Program-made: the position numbers and the translations under genes
The notes under the pieces: model-generated
Seen by the model: only the letters and a program-made list of their open reading frames with translations
Databases searched by the model: none
What the model was told of the DNA's origin: nothing
Shown here: positions 1 through 6,848 of the stretch, in pieces
Layout: the number at the start of each line of letters is the position of its first letter
How positions within the stretch are numbered: position 1 is the stretch's first letter
NCBI GenBank assembly: GCA_030698575.1
Contig: JAUYMQ010000462.1
Location: forward strand, 1-27,290
Source: Deltaproteobacteria bacterium
GTDB lineage: Bacteria; JAUYMQ01
DNA length: 27,290 nt
Direction: 5' to 3'

Positions 1-668
1 ACGCCAACCTCCTCCACGCGATAGCCGCGGCGCAGGGCAAGGTAGATGATCTCGGGATCGAAGGTGAAGCTGTCGATGCGCTGGCGCGAAAAGACGTCTC
101 GCGCGGCCTCGGCGCGGTAGGCCTTGAACCCGCACTGCGTGTCGTGAATGCCCCCGAAGAGCAGCGCCTGAACCATCAGGTTGAAGGCCGGGCCCAGCGG
201 CCGCCTGTACCACGGCTGGGCCACGGGGATGCTGGCGTCCGGCACGGCCCGGGAGCCGACCACGATGTCGGCGCCGGCATCGAGCTTCGCGCGAAGCTTT
301 TCCCATTCGGCGATCGGCGTTGCGCTGTCGGCGTCCATGATGAGGAGGTATCGGCCACGGGCGTGCAGCATGCCCAGCCGGGCCGCGCATCCCTTTCCAT
401 GATTGTTGGCGTGCCGGATAACGGCGAAGGCGTGGTGTGTTCTGGACAGCAGCGCCTCGGCCATTTCTGCCGTTCCGTCCAGGCTCCCGTCGTCGGCCAC
501 CACGATCTCGACCGGATCACGGAAGTAGCCCGCCACCTCGCGAAGAGTCCGCGGCAAACGCTGGCGCTCGTTGTAAGCAGGGACGATGACGGACAGCGAT
601 GGGCGGGCGGCGGGGGCGCGCTCGCGCAGCGTCACGGGAGGGGGGCAGGGTCGTCCTCGGAGATTCAT
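1..668 (-). CDS. Family 2 glycosyltransferase, DPM/ALG5-like (3' end beyond window)
   Basis: Translating the minus strand from the ATG at 668 gives 222 codons that run off the window edge without a stop. The product is a classic GT-A glycosyltransferase of family 2. It has IVPAYNE (about 28-34), VADDGSLDGT (57-66), HGKG (90-93), the metal/nucleotide-sugar motif MDADSATP (111-118), then DTQCGFKAYR and FDPEI. This order matches dolichyl-phosphate glucosyl/mannosyl transferases and bacterial polyprenyl-phosphate sugar transferases, which load a sugar onto a lipid carrier at the cytoplasmic face of the membrane. Any C-terminal membrane segments lie outside the window, so the substrate cannot be told. 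The gene diverges from the MFS gene. A sigma70-like promoter at 678-706 sits so close that the mRNA would have almost no leader. A GTG at 635 is an alternative start but has no better ribosome site. Confidence 0.9.
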   Translation of the reverse strand, partial: MNLRGRPCPPPVTLRERAPAARPSLSVIVPAYNERQRLPRTLREVAGYFRDPVEIVVADDGSLDGTAEMAEALLSRTHHAFAVIRHANNHGKGCAARLGMLHARGRYLLIMDADSATPIAEWEKLRAKLDAGADIVVGSRAVPDASIPVAQPWYRRPLGPAFNLMVQALLFGGIHDTQCGFKAYRAEAARDVFSRQRIDSFTFDPEIIYLALRRGYRVEEVG

Positions 669-677
669 GCTGGGATC

Positions 678-706
678 CCTATAGCACAGAGCGAGAGGGC
701 CACCAA
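678..706 (-). promoter_or_regulatory. Sigma70-like promoter of the glycosyltransferase gene
   Basis: On the minus strand, TTGGTG (701-706) is followed by a 17-base spacer and TATAGG (678-683), with an extended -10 TG (TGCTATAGG). The predicted start point, about position 671, is only a few bases from the ATG at 668, implying a leaderless or nearly leaderless mRNA. Confidence 0.5.
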
Positions 707-743
707 GACGGCGGTTTCCGCGCCGCCGCCTCCCGCGGGTTCC

Positions 744-772
744 TTGCGCCTGTGCCCGGGGAGACCTACCTT
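744..772 (+). promoter_or_regulatory. Candidate promoter of the MFS gene
   Basis: TTGCGC (744-749), a 17-base spacer and TACCTT (767-772). The -10 keeps only T, A and the final T, so the call is weak, but spacing and position before the ATG at 827 fit. Confidence 0.3.
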
Positions 773-826
773 GATCGCGCGCTCCGCGGACCCCGCATCC
801 GCCCCTCACCCGTTCCCCGAGCCTCG

Positions 827-2131
827 ATGCCGCCGGCACGACGAGTCCCCACGACGCCCAGCACGCCGCGCGTGTTCTACGGCTGGCGCATCGTGGGCGT
901 CAGCTTCCTTACGCACTTCATTGGAACCGGCTTCATTTTCTACTCCTACGGCGTCTTCTTCCGTCCCCTTCAGGATCTCTTCGGGTGGACCCGCTTCGAT
1001 GTTGGCGCCGGGCTCTACGTGATTTCCATCATGACCGCCGTCTTCTCCCCGCCCGTCGCGCGCCTCATCGACCGGCGGGGAATCCGGCTCACCATGCTTC
1101 TGGGCGCAATGGTTCTCTCCGCCGGATTCGTGGCCCTGCACTTCGTGGGGACGCTGTGGCAGTACTACGCTGTCCTGGGCAGCCTGGTGGCCCTCGGCGG
1201 AGTCTGCCTGGGGCCCATTGCCGGAAACACTCTCGTGGCGAACTGGTTCGAGCGACATCGCGGGAAGGCGCTTGGCGTGGCCACCACGGGCCTCTCGCTA
1301 TCCGGCCTCGTCCTCGTGCCCGGCATCACCGCCCTGGTCGGGAGCGTCGGTCTGCTCAACTCTTACCTGGTGATGGCGGCGGTTATCCTGCTCCTGATTG
1401 TTCCCCCGGTAGCGCTCATCGTCGTGAACCAGCCCGAGGACATGGGGCTGGGTCCGGACGGCGACACACGCCTGCCGGAGAATGCGGCGGATGTCCCCCT
1501 CATGGTGCCCGCCGCGACAGAGGGCGCCTACCTGTCACGCGGCGACTATCTCCGGAGCACCACTTCGGTGCTCCGGGAGCGCGAGTTCTGGCTGATCATC
1601 GCCACCTTCACGCCCGTCTTCATGGGACTCGGCGCGATCCTGATCCACATGATTCCCCACTTCACCGATGTCGGCCTCTCACCGTCGATGTCGGCGCTGG
1701 CGCTCTCGTCGGCGGCAGGCGCCGGCGTCGTCGGCAAGATCGTCTTTGGCTACCTGACCGATCACGCCAGCAAGAAGGCGGCCGTGTTTCTTTCCTTCGT
1801 CGTCCAGATAGCGGGGACGCTGCTGCTGATGACAGCTCAGACGCCAGCGGTCGTCTACACATTCGCGGCGCTCTTCGGGTTCGGGATGGGGGGCGTGGTG
1901 CCCCTTCAGGCGAGCGTGACGGTGGAGATCTTCGGGCGGGAGTCTTTCGCTTCCGTGAGCGCGCTCCTGACGCTCTTCATGGTGCCTGTTCAGGCGCTGG
2001 GGGCGCCGCTGGCGGGGTGGATCTACGACCGGCAGGGTTCCTACGATCTGGCCTGGAAGATCTTTCTCGCCAATTACATCCTGGCGACGGGGATACTCTT
2101 GCTGCTGCGAATCCGGCCCCGCTGGCGCTGA
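827..2131 (+). CDS. MFS transporter, monocarboxylate/oxalate-formate antiporter-like
   Basis: This 434-residue protein has about twelve hydrophobic segments in two halves. The loop after segment 2 carries ARLIDRRGIRLT, the DRxGxR signature of the major facilitator superfamily, and a related GYLTDHASKK loop lies in the second half. The opening RVFYGWRIVGVSFL and the overall plan resemble MCT/OFA-type carriers that exchange small organic anions across the inner membrane; the real substrate is not readable. The ATG at 827 is chosen because the frame upstream (open from 599) is proline/arginine-rich and unlike a transporter N-terminus, while the first membrane segment starts soon after 827. No convincing ribosome site precedes it, so the start is less certain than the family. 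A short GC hairpin plus TTTT at 2162-2178 may end the transcript. Confidence 0.85.
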   Translation: MPPARRVPTTPSTPRVFYGWRIVGVSFLTHFIGTGFIFYSYGVFFRPLQDLFGWTRFDVGAGLYVISIMTAVFSPPVARLIDRRGIRLTMLLGAMVLSAGFVALHFVGTLWQYYAVLGSLVALGGVCLGPIAGNTLVANWFERHRGKALGVATTGLSLSGLVLVPGITALVGSVGLLNSYLVMAAVILLLIVPPVALIVVNQPEDMGLGPDGDTRLPENAADVPLMVPAATEGAYLSRGDYLRSTTSVLREREFWLIIATFTPVFMGLGAILIHMIPHFTDVGLSPSMSALALSSAAGAGVVGKIVFGYLTDHASKKAAVFLSFVVQIAGTLLLMTAQTPAVVYTFAALFGFGMGGVVPLQASVTVEIFGRESFASVSALLTLFMVPVQALGAPLAGWIYDRQGSYDLAWKIFLANYILATGILLLLRIRPRWR

Positions 2132-2161
2132 AGCTTCTCCCGCCATACCGGCGAGGCCTCG

Positions 2162-2178
2162 GGCGCCGCGCGCCTTTT
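2162..2178 (+). terminator. Short hairpin terminator after the MFS gene
   Basis: GGCGC (2162-2166), a 3-base loop, GCGCC (2170-2174) and TTTT (2175-2178). It overlaps the stop codon of the convergent universal stress gene. The stem is short, so confidence is moderate. Confidence 0.4.
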
Positions 2179-2698
2179 ACACAGACTTCCCGGCCTTGAC
2201 CTCCGCAGCGGCGACGGCCGCCTGTTCCTCGTGAGGGCCCGGGTAACGGATAACCAGGACGGGGCAGGGGGCGTGCTTCAGAACATTGCTCATGGTGGTT
2301 CCGGTGAAGCTCTGCTGAAGCGTCTTCTCGGCGTGCGTTCCCATCACAATGAGATGGGCGTGGATGTCCTTGGCCTGCCGAAGGATCTCGTCCGCGAAAC
2401 CCCCGTGGGTAATGCTCGTCCTGGTCGTCTTGAAGGTTTTCTGGCTGGCGCCCGCCTGCTCGAGCATCTTCTCGATTCGCTGCCGGAAGATCCGGTCATA
2501 GAGATCGGGCTCGCGAATTTCCGGGGAGTAAAGCGGGTCCTTCTCTTTGGGATCCGCCATCACATGAATGGCGCAAATCTCGGAGTCGAAGCGCAGGGCC
2601 AGATCGTGCGCGAGTCGGAACGCTTGTTCGGAGTGGGAACAGAGGCTGACGGGAACCAGGATCCGCTCGACCTTGATGGGGATGACCGGCATCGACAT
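2177..2698 (-). CDS. Universal stress protein, UspA family
   Basis: A 173-residue single-domain Usp protein. The N-terminal strand VERILVPVSLCSHSEQAF is followed by the typical alternating strand/helix plan. The C-terminal signature VMGTHAEKTLQQSFTGTTMS plus CPVLVIR corresponds to the nucleotide-binding region. In the usual G-x2-G-x9-G(S/T) motif the second glycine is replaced by alanine (GTHA), so ATP binding may be weakened or absent. The start at 2698 is supported by AGGAGG six bases upstream; a second ATG two codons on is less well placed. The gene stands alone, convergent with the MFS gene and divergent from hflX. The Usp family is known for stress survival roles; the specific role here is not visible. 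Confidence 0.92.
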   Translation of the reverse strand: MSMPVIPIKVERILVPVSLCSHSEQAFRLAHDLALRFDSEICAIHVMADPKEKDPLYSPEIREPDLYDRIFRQRIEKMLEQAGASQKTFKTTRTSITHGGFADEILRQAKDIHAHLIVMGTHAEKTLQQSFTGTTMSNVLKHAPCPVLVIRYPGPHEEQAAVAAAEVKAGKSV

Positions 2699-2778
2699 GC
2701 GGCACCTCCTGAAGAGAGGCTTGCGGCGGCCCCCCGGAGGGAAGCCCGGCCCGCCTGGCGACGGCGAGGCCTTTCCGG

Positions 2779-2788
2779 CCTATAGCAC
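2779..2788 (-). promoter_or_regulatory. Extended -10 element upstream of the universal stress gene
   Basis: GTGCTATAGG on the minus strand, identical over ten bases to the element before the glycosyltransferase gene. No good -35 lies 17 bases upstream, so this would be an extended -10 promoter. The leader to the ATG at 2698 would be about 75 bases. Confidence 0.35.
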
Positions 2789-2853
2789 GTCCCGTCCCGG
2801 CGACACAATACGGGCCGGGTCCGCACCACCGGGCGTTGCAGATCATGGAATCG

Positions 2854-2882
2854 TTGATTTTCCCCCACGCGGCGTTTATGCT
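2854..2882 (+). promoter_or_regulatory. Promoter of hflX
   Basis: TTGATT (2854-2859), a 17-base spacer, TATGCT (2877-2882). Transcription would begin near 2889, so the open frame upstream of it cannot be part of HflX from this promoter. That favours a start codon between 2946 and 2964. Confidence 0.55.
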
Positions 2883-2945
2883 TCGAGCAGGCGCCTGAAA
2901 GTTGGGCCGTCCTCAAGCGGCCCGCGGATCAGGGCGGCCTCGAAG

Positions 2946-4691
2946 TTGTTGCGGGAGGCACTCACGAACCGGTTATACGGAAACATCCAGGGTCTCAAGC
3001 CCAATCAGATCAAGCGGATTCAACACGTTTACCGCCGCAGAATTCCGCCACACCAGATCGCGACCCCCGAGCTGGCCCGATACCTCGGCGAGCTGTCCCA
3101 GGAAACCGGACGCCAGATCGGCGTCCTCGTGAACCGGAAGGGGCAGATCGAATACGTCGTGGTGGGCGATGCGCGGTCGATCTTTCTCCCCGAGTTCGGG
3201 CGCCTGCGGGCCGGCGAGTCGAGGTTCCGGGGACTTCGCTTCATCCACACCCACCTGAAGAACGAACCCCTTACACGGGATGATCTCACCGACCTCTCGC
3301 TGCTCCGCCTCGATCTCGTGGTGGCAATCGGCCTCGACGACGAGGGAATGCCGGTGGTCAGCCACGCCGCCCATCTTCTGCCACGGCCCGCCGAGGAGAA
3401 TGGCAACGGCCACCCCCTGCGCGACGCCGATCGCGCTGGCGCCTACCGTTTCCTCGACCCCGTCCACCCCTCGCAGCTCGACCTCGACTTTCTCGATCTC
3501 ATCCGCAACCTCGAGGAGGAATTCGCGCGGGTGCACGGGGCGCGAACCGCCTCGGGCCGGCGCGAGAAGGCCATCCTTGCCAAGGTGCGCACGAACGGAT
3601 CAGCCGACGAGGCCGAAGCACAGCTCGAAGAGCTGAGGGAGCTGACGCTTTCGGCCGGGGTCGACATCGTCGACGCCTTCACCCAGGCGCGGCCGCGTTT
3701 CGATCCAAAGACGCTCATCGGCAAGGGGAAGCTCGGTGAGCTGACGATCCGTGCCACCCAGCTCGGCGCCGAACTCCTGATTGTCGATCAGAATCTCACC
3801 CCCGCGCAGAACCGGGAGATGGCGGCTGCCACGGGGCTCAAGGTGATTGACCGCACGCAGCTCATCCTGGACATCTTCGGGCAGCGCGCAAGGAGCCGGG
3901 ACGGCAAGATACAGGTCGAACTGGCCCGCCTGAAGTACATGCTCCCGCGGCTGGCCCAACGCGATGACGCGCTCTCACGCCTCACGGGAGGGATCGGCGC
4001 GAGGGGGCCCGGCGAGACCCGCCTCGAGGTCGACCGCCGGCGCACGCGCGATCGCATTGCCCGCCTCGAGCGCGAGATCAAATCGCTTTCCCGCGGACGC
4101 GCGCAGCGGCGATCGCGGCGCAGCCGCCGCGGGCTGCCGGTCATCTCGATTGTGGGTTACACGAACGCCGGAAAGTCCACCCTGCTGAACGCGCTGACCG
4201 GCAGCGAGACCCCGGTGGCGGATCGCCTCTTCGCCACCCTCGATCCGGCCTCGAAGCGGTTGCGTTTCCCCCGGGAGCAGGAGGCGATCATCACCGACAC
4301 GGTGGGATTCATCCGGGATCTCCCGAAGGATCTCATCGCCGCCTTCAAAGCGACGCTCGAGGAGCTGGCGGAGGCCGATCTCCTCCTGCACGTCGCCGAC
4401 GTCTCGAGCCCGCGCTTCGAGGCGCAGCGGGAGGCGGTCGAACGCATTCTCCGCGATCTTTCCCTCGACGCCATTCCACGGCTCCTCGTGCTGAACAAGA
4501 TCGACCGGGCGGACCCGCTGGAGGTGGCGGGCGAGGTCGCTCGCCACGACGCCGTCCCCGTTTCGGCCATTGACCTCACCACGGTCGCCCCGCTCGTGGA
4601 GCGAGTTCAGAACATCCTCTGGCGCGAGGCTCCCTCGACCCACGCCGCCGAGGCGATTCGCGCCTGGTCGTCTCCGGATCGCCAGGATTGA
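2946..4691 (+). CDS. hflX: GTPase HflX, long form with extra N-terminal domain
   Basis: A ribosome-associated GTPase of about 581 residues, longer than the roughly 430 of E. coli HflX. An extra N-terminal domain (about 1-180, beginning near LYGNIQGLKPNQIKR) precedes the HflX core. The core has the hallmark GARGPGETRLEVDRR, then the G domain with GYTNAGKS (404-411), DTVGF (451-455) and NKID (517-520). HflX rescues or splits stalled ribosomes and is linked to heat and antibiotic stress. The start is uncertain. No ATG or GTG lies in frame after the promoter; TTG codons occur at 2946 and 2949, and an ACG at 2964 has GGGAGG five bases upstream. I give 2946 as the first conventional start. The N-terminal domain holds HTHLKNEPLTRDD (101-113), reminiscent of JAMM metal-site spacing. 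The gene ends at a strong terminator. Confidence 0.93.
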   Translation: MLREALTNRLYGNIQGLKPNQIKRIQHVYRRRIPPHQIATPELARYLGELSQETGRQIGVLVNRKGQIEYVVVGDARSIFLPEFGRLRAGESRFRGLRFIHTHLKNEPLTRDDLTDLSLLRLDLVVAIGLDDEGMPVVSHAAHLLPRPAEENGNGHPLRDADRAGAYRFLDPVHPSQLDLDFLDLIRNLEEEFARVHGARTASGRREKAILAKVRTNGSADEAEAQLEELRELTLSAGVDIVDAFTQARPRFDPKTLIGKGKLGELTIRATQLGAELLIVDQNLTPAQNREMAAATGLKVIDRTQLILDIFGQRARSRDGKIQVELARLKYMLPRLAQRDDALSRLTGGIGARGPGETRLEVDRRRTRDRIARLEREIKSLSRGRAQRRSRRSRRGLPVISIVGYTNAGKSTLLNALTGSETPVADRLFATLDPASKRLRFPREQEAIITDTVGFIRDLPKDLIAAFKATLEELAEADLLLHVADVSSPRFEAQREAVERILRDLSLDAIPRLLVLNKIDRADPLEVAGEVARHDAVPVSAIDLTTVAPLVERVQNILWREAPSTHAAEAIRAWSSPDRQD

Positions 4692-4809
4692 CGCGGGTTT
4701 GCGCTCGCAACTGTTTCGTTGACAGCCGCGGATCGATATGTGAGCTTTACCCCCCAGAGAGAGGGGGGGGACCATCCCGGACCCACGGAGTCGGGTTTCT
4801 CCTCCTGTG

Positions 4810-4860
4810 ACCCCCATCGCCCGCGCCGTCCCGGCGCTCCGAACCCGGTGGGGGTTTTTT
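4810..4860 (+). terminator. Rho-independent terminator after hflX
   Basis: ACCCCCATCG (4810-4819) pairs with CGGTGGGGGT (4846-4855) with a single wobble. The loop contains a second small hairpin, GCGCC/GGCGC, and a run of six T ends at 4860. Confidence 0.75.
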
Positions 4861-4864
4861 CAGG

Positions 4865-4890
4865 CGCCTTCGTTCTCCGCCTTCGTTCTC
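4865..4890 (+). repeat. Perfect 13-bp tandem duplication before fabH
   Basis: CGCCTTCGTTCTC occurs twice head to tail (4865-4877, 4878-4890). It is directly followed by CGGAGG, the ribosome site of fabH. Confidence 0.9.
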
Positions 4891-4900
4891 CGGAGGTCTC

Positions 4901-5896
4901 ATGCCAAACGCCCGAATCACCGGCACCGGACGGGCCATCCCGTCCATCCGCGTTACCAATGAAGATCTCGCCAAGCGCATGGATACGTCGGACGAGTGGG
5001 TCCGGCAGCGCACCGGAATCTCGACACGATACTGGACACCCGACGACGTCGGGCCCCTCGATCTGGCTGTTGAAGCTTCCAGCAAGGCCATCTCCGCCGC
5101 CGGGCTCAAGAACGAAGATATCGACATGATTCTCCTGGCGACCCTCTCCCCGGAGCACGAGTTCCCGGGCACCTCGGCCTTCCTGAACGAGGCACTGGGC
5201 CTTCCAGGTGTGCCCGCCATGGACATTCGATGCCAGTGCACCGGCTTCCTCTACGCGCTCTCCATGGCGAACAGCTTCATCCGCTCCGAGGCCTACAAGC
5301 GCATTCTCGTGGTGGGAACCGAGGTGCATTCGACGGGCATCGACATCTCGGACCGGGGTCGGGACGTGGCGGTGATCTTCGGCGACGGGGCCGGAGCAGT
5401 GGTGGTGGAAGCCACCGATGAGGAGCGGGGAATCCTGTCCGCCCATCTTCACGCGGACGGCCGCTACGCCCGCGCACTCTGGATAGAGCACCCGAGCAGC
5501 GCCCAGCACCCGGTCCGCGCCACCACCGAGAATGTGGAGAACGGAACGATCTTCCCCAAGATGGAGGGGCGCCTCGTGTTCAAGCACGCGGTGGTCAAGC
5601 TCCCTGAGGTGATCAACTAGGCGCTCCAGTTCAACAAGCTCTCCCTCGATGACATCGATCATTTCCTCTTTCATCAGGCAAACCTGCGAATCAACGAGAT
5701 GGTCGCCTCGTCGCTCGGGATCCCGGAAGAGAAGGTCTACAACAACATCCAGAAGTTCGGGAACACCTCCGCGGCCGCCATCCCCATCCTTCTCGACGAG
5801 CTGATCGAGATGGGGCGCATCCAGCCGGGCCAGCTTCTCTGCATGGCGGGCTTCGGATCAGGGTTCACTTGGGGATCCAGCATTCTCCGCTGGTGA
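4901..5896 (+). pseudogene. fabH: 3-oxoacyl-ACP synthase III (FabH) interrupted by in-frame TAG
   Basis: The frame from ATG 4901 (GGAGG five bases upstream) to the TGA at 5894-5896 spells a normal-length, 331-residue KAS III apart from a TAG at 5618-5620 (codon 240). Catalytic Cys113 lies in CQCTGF before the stop; His258 (FHQANLR) and Asn288 (FGNTS) lie after it. KAS III condenses acetyl- or another acyl-CoA with malonyl-ACP to begin fatty acid synthesis, so the 239-residue fragment alone should be inactive. The part after the stop is not degraded: LDDIDHFLFHQANLRIN and GFGSGFTWGSSILRW are intact. One G-to-T change would turn GAG (Glu) into TAG. Explanations are a recent nonsense mutation, a sequencing or assembly error, or readthrough. 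The ATG at 5699 has no ribosome site, so reinitiation is unlikely. A terminator follows. Confidence 0.88.
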
Positions 5897-5918
5897 CCTG
5901 CTTCGTCCCGCCCCGGCA

Positions 5919-5951
5919 GACCTCGGGCCTCGGCCCGGGGTCATTTTTTTT
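5919..5951 (+). terminator. Rho-independent terminator after fabH
   Basis: GACCTCGGGC (5919-5928), loop CTCG, GCCCGGGGTC (5933-5942) with one wobble pair, one A, then eight T (5944-5951). Confidence 0.85.
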
Positions 5952-5971
5952 CCTGAGCCATTACAGCTATT

Positions 5972-6019
5972 TAACACGCTGCGGCAAAAAAGTGCTGGCG
6001 TAGTTAACGCAGTGTGTTA
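5972..6019. promoter_or_regulatory. Imperfect inverted repeat in the phasin upstream region
   Basis: TAACACGCTGCG (5972-5983) and CGCAGTGTGTTA (6008-6019) are inverted repeats with one mismatch, 24 bases apart. They lie in an AT-richer patch containing an A6 run. They could be an operator or a cruciform for the phasin gene. No convincing -35/-10 pair was found. TGGCGTAGTTAACGC has sigma54-like GG-N10-GC spacing but a poor -12 element. Confidence 0.4.
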
Positions 6020-6145
6020 TGACTATTGGCGCCGGCGCGAGATGAGACCGGCGGCCGCCTCGGGAGCCGTGGGGGCGTTTTGGAAGCAGAGGCGTCCACC
6101 GGCTCGGACGCCCGACTGAGAGTTTCACCAACGGAGGTATGAGCC

Positions 6146-6574
6146 ATGGCGAAGGCAAGGACGAAGTCGTTCGGTTCGACGACCCTTCCCAAGATCATCG
6201 AGGAGAACCTCGATCGCCTTACCGACACCCTCAACCGGATCCAGCGCGATGCAGAGAAGCTGCAGCGAAAGATCGTTCGGAAGGGGAAGGAAGCCGAGCG
6301 CGAGGGAAGGAAGCAGGTCAACAAGCTTCTGAAAGAGTTCCGCAAGAACGGCGTTGCCAGCCAGATCAAGACGGCTCGCAAGCAGGTCGAGAAGCAGGTG
6401 GACGAGGGCGTGACGCAGGTTTTCAAGGCGCTCAACATCCCCGAGCGGAAGGATGTGGATGCTCTCCGCCGGAAGGTGTCGGTGCTCGAAAAGCAGATTG
6501 GCACGCTGCGCCGGACCCGGCGCCGCACCGCCAGGCGAACCAGCTCGGCGAGTGGCCCTCAGGTTTCCGCCTGA
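6146..6574 (+). CDS. Phasin-like (PHA granule-associated) protein
   Basis: A 142-residue, highly charged and mostly helical protein. Heptad-like stretches cover about 17-75 (DRLTDTLNRIQRDAEKLQ, then lysine/arginine-rich). The segment LNIPERKDVDALRRKVSVLE (about 96-115) is typical of the phasin family, where an N-terminal helical region is followed by a leucine-zipper-like segment. The C-terminus RRTRRRTARRTSS is strongly basic, as in PhaF/PhaI-type phasins that bind DNA through basic tails. The start at 6146 has GGAGG eight bases upstream. Phasins coat polyhydroxyalkanoate granules, but no PHA synthase lies in the window, so a structural or nucleoid-associated coiled-coil role is an alternative. 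The gene has its own terminator. Confidence 0.8.
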   Translation: MAKARTKSFGSTTLPKIIEENLDRLTDTLNRIQRDAEKLQRKIVRKGKEAEREGRKQVNKLLKEFRKNGVASQIKTARKQVEKQVDEGVTQVFKALNIPERKDVDALRRKVSVLEKQIGTLRRTRRRTARRTSSASGPQVSA

Positions 6575-6662
6575 TCAGGCATCAGCAAGAACGCCCAGGG
6601 CGCCGGTCACGGAAGGATCCGTGATCGCGCCCGGAGGCGCGCCCCATCTCATGGGGGGGTGA

Positions 6663-6693
6663 CGGGGGCTCGAAAGAGCCCTCGTTTCTTTTT
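6663..6693 (+). terminator. Terminator after the phasin-like gene
   Basis: CGGGGGCTC (6663-6671), GAAA tetraloop (6672-6675), GAGCCCTCG (6676-6684) with one wobble, then TTTCTTTTT. Confidence 0.8.
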
Positions 6694-6736
6694 GCCTTCG
6701 CCCGCCCCAGGTCGCCCGGACAGACCGGGCCCGCCG

Positions 6737-6765
6737 TTGAATTAAGCCCCCGCCGGTGCTACGGT
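6737..6765 (+). promoter_or_regulatory. Promoter of the five-gene M28-to-kinase run
   Basis: TTGAAT (6737-6742), a 17-base spacer ending in TGC, and TACGGT (6760-6765). The start point would lie near 6772, about 75 bases before the ATG at 6849. Confidence 0.5.
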
Positions 6766-6848
6766 GGCGGCAAAACCCGCAGGATTTCAGGCGATTCGGA
6801 GCTCGTCGAGGGGCCCGAGCGGAGTTCGCCTGAAGGGGAGGGAGGCCG

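Noticed and set aside
985-2199. A 404-codon frame overlapping the MFS gene
   Set aside because: Arg/Gly/Ala/His-rich low-complexity translation with no hydrophobic plan; a frame-shifted shadow of the transporter.
2568-2945. N-terminal extension of hflX upstream of the promoter
   Set aside because: The extension overlaps the usp gene antisense, has no family similarity that I can see, and lies mostly before the predicted transcription start.
4743-4770. C-run and G-run as a regulatory hairpin
   Set aside because: Only a few bases can pair around AGAGAG, and there is no T-run; it is probably simple sequence. The real terminator is at 4810-4860.
5618-5620. Genome-wide recoding of TAG (for example pyrrolysine)
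   Set aside because: At least three other genes here end properly with TAG (M28 peptidase at 8018, the tiny gene at 24831, thiolase at 26823), each followed by normal gene boundaries, so TAG is an ordinary stop in this organism.
5699-5896. A separate 65-residue gene
   Set aside because: It is the C-terminal part of fabH in the same frame with no ribosome site of its own.
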